The notes below the pieces were generated by a model, which saw only the letters and a program-made list of their open reading frames with translations, was not told the origin of the DNA and did not search any database. Source: Ensifer adhaerens (lineage in GTDB: Bacteria > Pseudomonadota > Alphaproteobacteria > Rhizobiales > Rhizobiaceae). From it: a stretch of 64,000 nucleotides of DNA. A program made the position numbers and the translations under genes. Shown here one piece after another: positions 51,393-59,632 of this stretch. Numbering within the stretch: the first letter of the stretch is position 1; the number at the start of each line of letters is the position of its first letter. Where the stretch lies: NCBI RefSeq assembly GCF_028993555.1, contig NZ_CP118610.1:2666001-2730000 (forward strand), read 5' to 3'.

Positions 51393-51558
51393 GTCCTGCC
51401 CCTCGATCCATCGTGGCGCGATCCGCCAGCCCAGCCGAATTATTCAGCCTTCGATTGCAGTTATATAAAGGGTGTTTATGGAAAGAGAACAAGCCTGCCG
51501 CGGCGGCTTTTTTCAATCAAACGCTGCAGCGAAGTGCTTGAGAAATCGAAGGCATTGC

Positions 51559-51945
51559 CTATTTGGCGGCCGGCGGCGCCTTGAGATAGGCGATCACGTC
51601 GGCAATCTCCTGAGGCTTCTTGAGACCGGGAAAACTCATCTTGGTCGCGCCGACCATCGCCTTGGGGCTCAAGAGATATTCGCTGAGCGTCGCCTCGTCC
51701 CAGACGTGCCCTGCGGCGCCGAAGGCCTTCATCGCTTCGGAATAGTTGTAATCCGCGACCGACGCGGCCGGCCGGCCGACGACGCCCATCAGGCTCGGGC
51801 CGACGCGGTTTGTCGGCTCGCTCGCCGTGTGACAGGTCGCGCATTTGCGGAACACCGCCGCCCCCGCGGCCGCATCGCCACCGGCCTGCGCGGCCGGCGC
51901 TCCAAGACAGAGACTGAGGAGAAAGCCGGCAACCAGACGTGACAT
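51559..51945 (-). CDS. Small soluble c-type cytochrome (class I)
   Basis: A 128-residue periplasmic cytochrome c. It has a signal peptide (LVAGFLLSLCLGAPAAQA), the haem attachment motif CATCH near residue 37, the helix GPSLMGVVGRPA, and the methionine ligand in MVGATKMSFPGLKKPQEIADVIAYLK near the C-terminus. The ATG at 51945 is preferred because GAGG lies seven bases before it; an ATG at 51957 is in frame. Redox partner unknown. Confidence 0.9.
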   Translation of the reverse strand: MSRLVAGFLLSLCLGAPAAQAGGDAAAGAAVFRKCATCHTASEPTNRVGPSLMGVVGRPAASVADYNYSEAMKAFGAAGHVWDEATLSEYLLSPKAMVGATKMSFPGLKKPQEIADVIAYLKAPPAAK

Positions 51946-51990
51946 GAAAGACCTCATGGGGAGAAGTTCGGGCACAATGGCACCGCGAAT

Positions 51991-52046
51991 GCGGCAATTC
52001 AACGGGCTGCAGCCACCTTCGCGCGCATCCTAAACGACGCGCTGCG
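51991..52046 (+). repeat. Dispersed palindromic repeat, family B, diverged copy
   Basis: GCGGCAATTCAACGGGCTGC, then AGCCACCTTCGCGCGCATCC and ACGACGCGC align with the copy at 26918-26970 with scattered mismatches. Located between the cytochrome c gene and tdk. Confidence 0.5.
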
Positions 52047-52051
52047 TGCCC

Positions 52052-52639
52052 TTACTCGCAGCGCATCAGGTCGTCCCAATGGCGCCGGCAATAGGAGACA
52101 TATTTCTCGTTGCCGCCGACATCGACCTGGGCCCCCTCGCGCACGACCTTGCCTTGACCATCGAGACGCACGACCATCGTCGCCTTGCGGCCGCAATGGC
52201 AGATGGTGCGCACTTCGCGCAGCTCGTCGGCGATCGCCAGCAGCGCCATCGAACCCGGAAACAGCTTGCCCTGAAAATCCGTGCGCAGGCCGTAGGCCAT
52301 GACCGGAATGCCCATCCGGTCGGCGACGCGGGCGAGCTGCCAGACCTGCGCCTCATTGAGAAACTGCGCCTCGTCGACGAAGACGCAGGCGATCTCGCCG
52401 GCACCATCGGAATGAAGCGTTTCGATCAGGGTGTAGATGTCGTCATCGCCATCGAACGGAATGGCGTCGGAGGCAAGACCGATGCGCGAGGAAATGCGGC
52501 CTATCCCCGCCCGGTCGTCGTGTGCTGCGATCAGCATCACCACACGCATGCCGCGCTCCTGGTAGTTGTAGGAGGCCTGCAACAGCATCGTGCTCTTGCC
52601 CGCGTTCATCGTCGCATAGCTGAAATAGAGTTTGGCCAT
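52052..52639 (-). CDS. tdk: Thymidine kinase
   Basis: Phosphorylates thymidine in salvage. The 195-residue type II enzyme has the P-loop MAKLYFSYATMNAGKSTMLL, the DEAQFL motif (FVDEAQFLNEAQVW), and the zinc-binding cysteines CHCGRKA and YCRRHW at the C-terminus. The lasso-type AIADELREVRTICHCG region is complete. The start at MAKLYFSY (52639) is usual; 25 extra codons upstream are rejected. It is divergent from choX, as in related Sinorhizobium genomes. Confidence 0.96.
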   Translation of the reverse strand: MAKLYFSYATMNAGKSTMLLQASYNYQERGMRVVMLIAAHDDRAGIGRISSRIGLASDAIPFDGDDDIYTLIETLHSDGAGEIACVFVDEAQFLNEAQVWQLARVADRMGIPVMAYGLRTDFQGKLFPGSMALLAIADELREVRTICHCGRKATMVVRLDGQGKVVREGAQVDVGGNEKYVSYCRRHWDDLMRCE

Positions 52640-52883
52640 CTTCACCGCGTCCGGTTTCCGTCTCCCGGGTAATGGCGAGCCTTGCCCCGGAAGGCCAGAG
52701 CATGTTTGCGACACCCACAGTTTTTCGCCGGACTAGACCATTTCGTGGACATTGCGACATTCAGCGTCGCATCGTGCACCCCGTTAGCATATTGACGCAA
52801 TACACTTCCTTCGACATCAAAGCGCTTGAATTCGCTATCCAATGGTGTTTGGCTAAAACAATAATAGAGGCAGGGGAACGACA

Positions 52884-53840
52884 ATGAAAAAAGGACTCTC
52901 TCTCAAACTGATGCTCGCGGGCGCCGTTTCGGTCGTCGCCCTCACCGCTCAGCAGGCTGCAGCTGCCGAGCCGGAAAGCTGTGGCACCGTCCATTTCTCC
53001 GACGTCGGCTGGACGGACATCACTGCAACCACCGCGACGGTCTCAACCGTTCTCAAGGGCCTCGGCTACCAGACGGACATCAAGGTTCTCTCGGTTCCGG
53101 TCACCTACACCTCGCTCAAGAACAAGGACATCGACGTCTTCCTCGGCAACTGGATGCCGACCCAGGAGAACGACGTGCGCCCCTATCTCGACGACAAGTC
53201 GGTCGAATCCTTCGGCCCCAATCTGGTGGGCGCCAAGTACACGCTCGCGACCAACGCCAAGGGCGCTGAGCTCGGCATCAAGGACTTCAAGGATATCGCC
53301 ACCAAGAAGGACGCGCTTGATGGCAAGATCTACGGCATCGAGCCTGGCAATGACGGCAACCGCCTGATCATCGACATGGTCGACAAGGACACCTTCAGCC
53401 TCAAGGGCTTCGAAGTGGTCGAATCCTCCGAGCAGGGCATGCTGGCGCAGGTCGCCCGTGCCGAAAAGGACGGCTCGCCGATCGTCTTCCTCGGATGGGA
53501 ACCGCATCCGATGAACGCCAACTTCAAGCTGACCTATCTTTCGGGCGGCGACGACATCTTCGGCGCCAACTTCGGCGGCGCGGAAGTCTTCACCAACGTG
53601 CGCTCCGGCTACACCACCGAGTGCCCCAACGTCGGCAAGCTGCTCACGAACCTCAAGTTCTCGCTCCAGATGGAAAACGAGATCATGGGCAAGATCCTGA
53701 ACGACGGGCAAGAGCCGGACAAGGCTGCCGAAGAGTGGCTGAAGGCCAATCCGACGGTTGTCGACCCGTGGCTTGCCGGTGTGACCGCCAAGGATGGCGG
53801 CGATGGGCTCGCCGCGGTCAAGGCCGCGCTCGGCCTCTGA
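52884..53840 (+). CDS. choX: Choline ABC transporter substrate-binding protein
   Basis: Periplasmic choline receptor of the ChoXWV system. The 318-residue protein has a signal peptide ending QAAAAEPE and the OpuAC-type fold with aromatic-rich choline pocket segments: FSDVGWTDITATTATVSTVLKGLGY, VFLGNWMPTQENDVRPYLDD and IVFLGWEPHPMNANFKLTYLSGGDD. Sequence and operon order match Sinorhizobium ChoX. A strong intercistronic terminator follows, which would favour high choX mRNA over choWV. Choline is fed to glycine betaine synthesis in rhizobia. Confidence 0.95.
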   Translation: MKKGLSLKLMLAGAVSVVALTAQQAAAAEPESCGTVHFSDVGWTDITATTATVSTVLKGLGYQTDIKVLSVPVTYTSLKNKDIDVFLGNWMPTQENDVRPYLDDKSVESFGPNLVGAKYTLATNAKGAELGIKDFKDIATKKDALDGKIYGIEPGNDGNRLIIDMVDKDTFSLKGFEVVESSEQGMLAQVARAEKDGSPIVFLGWEPHPMNANFKLTYLSGGDDIFGANFGGAEVFTNVRSGYTTECPNVGKLLTNLKFSLQMENEIMGKILNDGQEPDKAAEEWLKANPTVVDPWLAGVTAKDGGDGLAAVKAALGL

Positions 53841-53850
53841 TCGGCATCAA

Positions 53851-53875
53851 GGCGGGGAAAAACCCCGCCTTTTTT
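53851..53875 (+). terminator. Intercistronic terminator between choX and choW
   Basis: Stem GGCGGGG / CCCCGCC with an AAAAA loop followed by TTTTTT. It lies 11 bases after the choX stop, inside the operon, so it probably limits read-through and gives more receptor than transporter. Confidence 0.9.
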
Positions 53876-53923
53876 CACCGCGTCATGCGCTTCTTTTTGA
53901 CCTGACGAAACGGATCTACCTTC

Positions 53924-54769
53924 GTGGAATATCTGACCGATAACCGCATCCCCATTGGCGGCTGGGCCAAGGCGTTCGTCGACTGGCTGACGACGAACTT
54001 CGAGCTGTTCTTCGACCAGCTTGCCCGCTTCCTCTCCGGCGTTGTCGCCGTGCTGCTCTGGATTCTCCAGACCCCACACCCGCTGATCGTCGTTGCCGTG
54101 ATCACGGCCGCCGCCTGGTGGTTCCGCCGCTCGATCGGCGTCACGCTGTTCACCGGCCTCGGCCTGCTCTTGATCATCAACCAGGGCTACTGGAAGGAAA
54201 CGACGGAAACGCTGGCACTGGTGCTCGCCGCCAGCTTCGTCAGCATGGCCGTCGGCGTTCCGCTCGGCATCGCGGCTGCCCGCCGCGCCTGGGTCTATGC
54301 CATCATGCGGCCGATCCTCGACCTGATGCAGACGATCCCGACCTTCGTCTATCTGATCCCGGCGCTGATCCTCTTCGGCCTCGGCATGGTCCCGGGCCTG
54401 ATCGCAACCGTGATCTTCGCGATCCCCGCGCCGATCCGCCTCACCCGCCTCGGCATCATCTCGACGCCGCCGTCGCTGGTCGAGGCCGCCCAGGCTTTCG
54501 GCGCCACGCCTGGCCAGGTGCTGCGCAAGGTCGAACTGCCCTTCGCCATGCCGCAGATCATGGCCGGCCTCACCCAGACGATCATGCTGTCGCTGTCGAT
54601 GGTGGTGATCGCCGCCCTCGTCGGCGCCAACGGCCTCGGCGTTCCGGTTCTGCGCGCGCTGAACTCCGTGAACGTTGCCAAGGGCTTCGAAGCCGGCCTC
54701 TGCATCGTCATCCTGGCGATCATTCTCGACCGCCTTTTCCGCTCGTCCGACGAAGGAGAAGGCGCATGA
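53924..54769 (+). CDS. choW: Choline ABC transporter permease
   Basis: A 281-residue inner-membrane permease of the ProW/OpuAB family, with about six membrane segments after the N-terminus. The EAA loop is PPSLVEAAQAFGATPGQVLRKVELPFAMPQIMAG. It starts with GTG at 53924 and overlaps choV by four bases (ATGA), so permease and ATPase are translated together. Confidence 0.95.
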   Translation: MEYLTDNRIPIGGWAKAFVDWLTTNFELFFDQLARFLSGVVAVLLWILQTPHPLIVVAVITAAAWWFRRSIGVTLFTGLGLLLIINQGYWKETTETLALVLAASFVSMAVGVPLGIAAARRAWVYAIMRPILDLMQTIPTFVYLIPALILFGLGMVPGLIATVIFAIPAPIRLTRLGIISTPPSLVEAAQAFGATPGQVLRKVELPFAMPQIMAGLTQTIMLSLSMVVIAALVGANGLGVPVLRALNSVNVAKGFEAGLCIVILAIILDRLFRSSDEGEGA

Positions 54770-55815
54770 CCAACGCCGTCGTATTCAAGAACGTCGACAT
54801 CATCTTCGGCAACAACCCGCAGATCGCGCTGCAGATGGTCGACCAGGGCAAGACCCGGGACGAAATCGGCGCCGAAACCGGCCTCGTGCTTGGCGTCGCC
54901 GGCGCGTCGCTCGAAATTACCGAGGGCGAGATCCTGGTGCTGATGGGGCTTTCGGGCTCCGGCAAGTCGACCCTGCTTCGCGCCGTCAATGGCCTCGCTC
55001 CTGTGGTGCGCGGCGACGTCGAGGTGAAGACCGCAAACGGTGCGCTCAATCCCTACCGCACCAATGCGAAATCGCTGCGCGATTTCCGCATGCACACGGT
55101 CTCAATGGTGTTTCAGCAATTCGCGCTTCTGCCCTGGCGGACTGTCGCCGACAATGTCGGCTTCGGGCTTGAGCTTGCCGGCATGCCGGACGCCGAGCGC
55201 AAGGCGCGTGTCGGCGAACAGCTCGACCTCGTCAACCTGACGAAGTGGGCGGGGCGCAAGGTCAACGAGCTTTCGGGCGGCATGCAACAGCGCGTCGGCC
55301 TTGCCCGCGCCTTTGCCACCGGCGCACCGATCCTGTTGATGGACGAGCCGTTCTCGGCCCTCGATCCACTGATCCGCACCCGGCTGCAGGACGAGTTGCT
55401 CGAGTTCCAACGGCGGCTGAAGAAGACCATCATCTTCGTCAGCCACGACCTCGACGAGGCGTTCCGCATCGGCAACCGCATCGCCATCATGGAAGGCGGA
55501 CGCATCATCCAGTGCGGCACGCCGCAGGATATCGTCAAGAATCCGGCCAACCAGTATGTTGCGGATTTCGTTCAACACATGAATCCGATCACCATGCTGA
55601 CGGCAAAAGACGTGATGCAGACCGGCGTCCAGCGCGGCGCAACAGTCGCGGGCGTGACCGCCACCGCCAAGCCGACGACACCGCTCGTCGATATTCTCGA
55701 CGCCATGTCGCGCCAGCCGGGCAGCATTGGGGTCGTCGACAACGGTTCCGTCGTCGGTACCATCGACGCCCAGGATATCGTGCAAGGGTTGACGCGCCAC
55801 CGCAACAAAAGTTGA
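54766..55815 (+). CDS. choV: Choline ABC transporter ATP-binding protein
   Basis: A 349-residue ABC ATPase of the OpuAA/ProV type. Walker A is MGLSGSGKSTLLR, the signature LSGGMQQRVGLARAFA, Walker B ILLMDEPFSALDPL, and the H loop FVSHDLDEAF. After the nucleotide-binding domain comes a short C-terminal CBS-like region (PLVDILDAMSRQPGSIGVVDNGSVVGTIDAQDIVQG), a possible regulatory site in this family. It is followed by a strong terminator. Confidence 0.95.
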   Translation: MTNAVVFKNVDIIFGNNPQIALQMVDQGKTRDEIGAETGLVLGVAGASLEITEGEILVLMGLSGSGKSTLLRAVNGLAPVVRGDVEVKTANGALNPYRTNAKSLRDFRMHTVSMVFQQFALLPWRTVADNVGFGLELAGMPDAERKARVGEQLDLVNLTKWAGRKVNELSGGMQQRVGLARAFATGAPILLMDEPFSALDPLIRTRLQDELLEFQRRLKKTIIFVSHDLDEAFRIGNRIAIMEGGRIIQCGTPQDIVKNPANQYVADFVQHMNPITMLTAKDVMQTGVQRGATVAGVTATAKPTTPLVDILDAMSRQPGSIGVVDNGSVVGTIDAQDIVQGLTRHRNKS

Positions 55816-55840
55816 CGAACCCGCTCAACAAGCCAATAAA

Positions 55841-55868
55841 AGCCCGGAGGACAGCTCCGGGCTTTTTT
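55841..55868 (+). terminator. Rho-independent terminator of choXWV
   Basis: Stem AGCCCGGAG / CTCCGGGCT with a GACAG loop followed by TTTTT, 26 bases after the choV stop. Confidence 0.92.
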
Positions 55869-55910
55869 CGTTTGGGAGCAATGATAGCATGGCAGGAAAG
55901 GTTCAAGGAC

Positions 55911-56654
55911 ATGAGCGACAAGCCGAACGTTTTGCGCGACACTGACGACGAGGCCCGCACCCTCGCCCGAACCCTCTTGCGTGGGGCACGCAGTGCTTCG
56001 CTCGCGGCGATCGAGCCTGACAGCGGCGGCTTTCCCTTCGTCAGCCGCGTGCTCGTCGGCATGGATGTCGACGGCGTGCCGGTCATTCTGATCTCCAGGT
56101 TGTCGACTCACACCCAGGCGCTGCTGGCCGACGTCAGGGCCTCGCTCTTGACCGGCGAGCCCGGTAAGGGCGATCCGCTGGCGCATCCCCGCCTCACGGT
56201 GCAATGCACCGCCGAACAGGTGACGCGCGACAGCGAGGCACATGCCCGCATCCGCGAGCGATTCGTTCGCCGTCACCCGAAGTCGAAGCTTTATGTCGAT
56301 TTCCCCGATTTCGGGTTCTTCCGGCTGAAACCACTGCGCGCCAGCCTCAACGGCGGCTTCGGTCGCGCCTACGTCCTCACGGCGGAAGATCTGCTGATCG
56401 ACACGCCAGCCATCGCCTCGCTCGCCGCGAAAGAGGCCAATGCGATCGAGCACATGAACGCGGATCATTCGGACGCCGTTCAGCACTATGCGGTCAAGCT
56501 TTGCAATGCACCGGAGGGCAATTGGAAGATCGTCGGTATCGACGCCGCCGGCCTCGATCTTGCAGATGGCGATCGGCTAAAACGCCTTGAATTCCCGGCA
56601 CCTATCGAAGACAGTTCCAATTTACGGGCAATTTTGCGTGAACTTAACGGTTAA
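55911..56654 (+). CDS. HugZ-like haem-utilisation / PPOX-DUF2470 protein
   Basis: A 247-residue protein with an N-terminal pyridoxamine-5'-phosphate-oxidase-like split barrel (ARTLLRGARSASLAAIEPDSGGFPFVSRVLVGMDVDGVPVILISRLSTHTQALLAD) and a C-terminal DUF2470 domain (EHMNADHSDAVQHYA). This layout matches HugZ-type haem oxygenases, which degrade haem to release iron, although other flavin- or haem-binding roles exist. It is the second haem-linked gene in the window, 18 kb from shmR. The start at 55911 is chosen by homology; an ATG at 55881 is possible. Confidence 0.85.
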   Translation: MSDKPNVLRDTDDEARTLARTLLRGARSASLAAIEPDSGGFPFVSRVLVGMDVDGVPVILISRLSTHTQALLADVRASLLTGEPGKGDPLAHPRLTVQCTAEQVTRDSEAHARIRERFVRRHPKSKLYVDFPDFGFFRLKPLRASLNGGFGRAYVLTAEDLLIDTPAIASLAAKEANAIEHMNADHSDAVQHYAVKLCNAPEGNWKIVGIDAAGLDLADGDRLKRLEFPAPIEDSSNLRAILRELNG

Positions 56655-56701
56655 TCGCAGGAGAGCTACCCCCATTTCTTGCAGTAGGTGGTTGCCCTTT
56701 T

Positions 56702-56717
56702 ATGCATCACGACTAAT
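56702..56717 (-). promoter_or_regulatory. Candidate NolR binding site upstream of nolR
   Basis: Minus strand: ATTAG, nine bases, AT (56717-56702). This fits the NolR consensus as I recall it, (A/T)TTAG-N9-A(T/A). It lies 57 bases before the nolR start, so autorepression is likely. Confidence 0.6.
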
Positions 56718-56773
56718 TATCGTGCTTCGTCAACCATAACTACGTGTGATGTAATTTTCGCATGGAGCACGCA

Positions 56774-57118
56774 ATGCAGCCACTTTCGCCTGAAAAACAC
56801 GATGAAGCCGAGGTAGCAGCCGGTTTCCTCTCGGCCATGGCAAACCCCAAGCGCCTTCTCATCCTCGATTCCCTCGTCAAGGAAGAGATGGCAGTCGGCG
56901 CATTGGCCAACAAGGTTGGGCTGAGCCAGTCGGCTCTCTCCCAGCATCTTTCCAAGCTCCGCGCCCAGAATCTCGTCAGCACCCGCCGCGATGCGCAGAC
57001 GATCTATTATTCGAGTTCATCCGACGCAGTCATGCGGATTCTTGGCACGCTTAACCAAATCTACGGCGACGAACAGAACGTCACCGCGGAAAAGACTCCG
57101 GTCCGCAAGTCGGCCTGA
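56774..57118 (+). CDS. nolR: ArsR/SmtB family regulator NolR
   Basis: A 114-residue winged-helix repressor. The stretch AAGFLSAMANPKRLLILDSL, then VKEEMAVGALANKVGLSQSA and LSQHLSKLRAQNLVSTRRDA is nearly identical to NolR of Sinorhizobium, as I recall it; there NolR represses nodulation and many housekeeping genes. No metal-binding Cys/His cluster is present, as in NolR. GGAG seven bases before 56774 supports this start. In S. fredii the protein begins MNFRMEHTMQP; here NFR is still readable upstream, but the first ATG has slipped out of frame. No nod genes are seen in the window. Confidence 0.85.
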   Translation: MQPLSPEKHDEAEVAAGFLSAMANPKRLLILDSLVKEEMAVGALANKVGLSQSALSQHLSKLRAQNLVSTRRDAQTIYYSSSSDAVMRILGTLNQIYGDEQNVTAEKTPVRKSA

Positions 57119-57306
57119 TATTCGGTTCGCTCTGCGGACCCGTTCGAACAGCCCCACACGAGAAATCGCGCGGGGCTTATTCTTTTCCAGGGTATCGCAA
57201 CAGGTCCGCAAAAGGCGACAGCCTCCCTCCCGCCGTTTACCGGGCCTTGAGACTTCCGCGGCACCATGCGCCCCGACAGATCAGCCTGAACAGCGGACAT
57301 TAGGGA

Positions 57307-58341
57307 ATGCGTGACAGGGTCCGTTGGGGCGTTGCCGGAACCGGCACAATCGCGAACAACTTCGCATCGGATTTCCGCTTCGCCGGAAACGCGACACTTG
57401 CTGCCGTTTCCTCCCGCAGCGCCGAAAAGGCCCAGGCTTTCGCCGCCCGCCACGGCGGCATCCGCAGCTACCACGATATCCAGGCACTGGCCGATGCCGC
57501 CGATATTGATGCCATCTACATCGCCTCACCCAATGCGATGCACCGGGACCATGCCGGCCTGGCTCTTGCTGCCGGTAAGGCTGTACTGGTCGAGAAGCCG
57601 CTGACCACATCGGTCACTGACGCGCGCGCCCTTGAAGAGGCGGCCGCCGCCGGCAGCACCTTCGCGATGGAAGCGCTTTGGACCTGCTTCCTGCCAGCAA
57701 TCGCCAACGTTCGCACGCTCCTTCGCAATCAGAAGCTCGGCACCGTCAGGCATGTCCGGGCGGAACTCGCCTATGAGAAGCCTTTCGACCCAGGTAGCCG
57801 CTTCTTCGATCCGGCGCTGGGCGGCGGTTCCCTGCTTGATCTCGGCATCTATCCGATTGCGCTTTGCCTGAACCTCTTCGGTCGCCCAAAATCCATCGAT
57901 GGCACCTGGAGAAGCGCGCCCACCGGCGTCGATGTTTCGGCAGACATAAGGCTCGCCTATGCCGGCTTTGATGCCGAACTCAGCTGCGGCTTTGATCGTG
58001 ACGGCCACAACCGGTTTGTCATCGAAGGCGACCGCGGCACGCTTGTCGTCGACGCGCCGTTCCTGAAGGCAAGCCGCCTGTTCGGTGCCACCAGCGCCCC
58101 GGCGCGCAAACTGCTGGCATCGACAGGGCAAACCCTTTTCAAGGTCGCCCGGCGGCTCCGCCTGCCCGGCCTTGATCGCTTCGACCATGCGTTCCCCGGC
58201 AACGGTCTGCAATTCGAGATCGAGGCCGCCAGCGCGGCCATTCTGGAGGGTCGGCGCGAGCATGCGCTGATGCCGCTTTCCCACAGTATCGAAGCTCTGG
58301 AAATCATCGAGACGATCCGCGCCAAGGCACCCGCAAGCTGA
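57307..58341 (+). CDS. Gfo/Idh/MocA family oxidoreductase
   Basis: A 344-residue NAD(P)-dependent dehydrogenase. The Rossmann motif GVAGTGTIANNFASDF (residues 8-23) is followed by IYIASPNAMHRDHAGLALAAGKAVLVEKPL, which contains the EKP triplet that positions the nicotinamide, and the C-terminal GGGSLLDLGIYPIALCLNLFG with the catalytic D/H region. Likely substrates are sugars or inositols, but none can be named. It converges on a second Gfo/Idh/MocA gene, with 40 bases between stops. Confidence 0.9.
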   Translation: MRDRVRWGVAGTGTIANNFASDFRFAGNATLAAVSSRSAEKAQAFAARHGGIRSYHDIQALADAADIDAIYIASPNAMHRDHAGLALAAGKAVLVEKPLTTSVTDARALEEAAAAGSTFAMEALWTCFLPAIANVRTLLRNQKLGTVRHVRAELAYEKPFDPGSRFFDPALGGGSLLDLGIYPIALCLNLFGRPKSIDGTWRSAPTGVDVSADIRLAYAGFDAELSCGFDRDGHNRFVIEGDRGTLVVDAPFLKASRLFGATSAPARKLLASTGQTLFKVARRLRLPGLDRFDHAFPGNGLQFEIEAASAAILEGRREHALMPLSHSIEALEIIETIRAKAPAS

Positions 58342-58381
58342 ACGCCTGCCCCCGCCACGCTGACGGCGCCTGCGGGAACGC

Positions 58382-59518
58382 CTAGAGATCGAGCGGACGA
58401 TAGTTCCGCCAGCCGCTGTTGAGCGCGAGCACGACCTCGGTCAGATGTCGCGCTGTCGCACCGGAGAAAAATGGCGTTTCGCCCCGCGCGATCGCATCCG
58501 CCTGTACGGCGATCCCCCGCACGAAATCGATCTGCGACGGAAAGGCCGGAAGGGAGGGCCTGGACGAAGGCTTGGGGTAACGCGCCTTCGTTCCGGGATA
58601 GAGCCGGATGGGCAGCTTGCGCCCCATCTTCCACTCCAGCCAGTCGAGCCCGCGATGGACCAGCGAGCGCTTGGCGCCGAACGCCTCCACGTGAACGGGT
58701 GAGCGATTGTCCCAGAGATCGCGAACGACGATGGTCCCCTTGTCGCCGATAACAGTCAGCGACCGGTCGCGCGGCGCCGCCAGGCCGCAGGTGACACGCG
58801 CCGTGACACCCGAGCGGAAGGTCAGGCACCCCACCGAGAAATCAGGACCGAGCGCCAGCGCCTCCGTGCCTGGTCCCTTGTCCGGAAAGGTCAGGGCGGA
58901 AACCGCGCTGACTTCGGCAACCGGCCCGAAGAGCGAGACGAGCCAGCTTGCGGTATAGCCCGCATGCTCCAGCGTACAGCCCACCTCGAATTCGTGCACA
59001 CCCGGCCAGCGGGCACCCGAGCGGCTGCGCCAGTCGCGCCAGTTCGCCTTGAAGACAGGGCCATCTTCCATCTCGGCGTAAACCAGCCGCGGCGTCCCGA
59101 TCGCCCCGGCTGCAAGCAGGCTCGCACAGAGTGCCTGCGCATCGCTGAGGCCGTTGGCCGGCGCACCGGCAAGCACCAGCGCGCGCCCGCGGGCAAGTTC
59201 CGCCAGTTCACTCGCCTCCTCCACCGTCATCGCCAGCGGCTTCTCGCAATAGACGTGCTTGCCGGCGGTGAGAGCAGCGCGGTTGACGGCGTAGTGGCTT
59301 TCCGGCGTTGTCAGATTGACGACGATCGAGACGGCGGGATCGGCAAGCACCGCATCCAGCGACGCATAGGCCGAAACCTTCCAGTAGCGCGCAAAGGCGT
59401 CGAGGCGCTCCGCGTCGCGATCCCAGACGCCGACGAGCCGGAGCTGCGGATGGTTGGCAAGCGTCGTCATGTAATAGTCGGCGACAAAGCCGGTTCCGAC
59501 AAAGGCTATCCCGGTCAC
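58382..59518 (-). CDS. Gfo/Idh/MocA family oxidoreductase
   Basis: A 378-residue paralogous dehydrogenase. Rossmann motif FVGTGFVADYYMTTL (residues 5-19), NLTTPESHYAVNRAALTAGKHVYCEKPLAM with EKP, and a C-terminal domain containing HEFEVGCTLEHAGYTASWLVSLFG. It differs enough from the facing gene that the two are not recent duplicates. It lies downstream of the GH9 gene on the same strand, 114 bases away, so transcription could continue. Substrate unknown. Confidence 0.9.
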   Translation of the reverse strand: MTGIAFVGTGFVADYYMTTLANHPQLRLVGVWDRDAERLDAFARYWKVSAYASLDAVLADPAVSIVVNLTTPESHYAVNRAALTAGKHVYCEKPLAMTVEEASELAELARGRALVLAGAPANGLSDAQALCASLLAAGAIGTPRLVYAEMEDGPVFKANWRDWRSRSGARWPGVHEFEVGCTLEHAGYTASWLVSLFGPVAEVSAVSALTFPDKGPGTEALALGPDFSVGCLTFRSGVTARVTCGLAAPRDRSLTVIGDKGTIVVRDLWDNRSPVHVEAFGAKRSLVHRGLDWLEWKMGRKLPIRLYPGTKARYPKPSSRPSLPAFPSQIDFVRGIAVQADAIARGETPFFSGATARHLTEVVLALNSGWRNYRPLDL

Positions 59519-59543
59519 GCTTTCAGTCTCCTACAGCAACTCC

Positions 59544-59580
59544 GGGAAAAGTGTGAAACGGTTCTCTGGCCGGAATTGCG
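59544..59580 (+). repeat. Dispersed repeat, family A, second copy
   Basis: GGGAAAAGTGTGAAACGGTT, then CTCTGGCCGGAATTGCG. Matches 26817-26851 with two inserted bases and a few substitutions. It lies between the GH9 gene and the oxidoreductase. Confidence 0.6.
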
Positions 59581-59632
59581 TAATTTCAAACAGTTAGATT
59601 ATTTCACTGTTTCCATGACACAGTGAAATACT

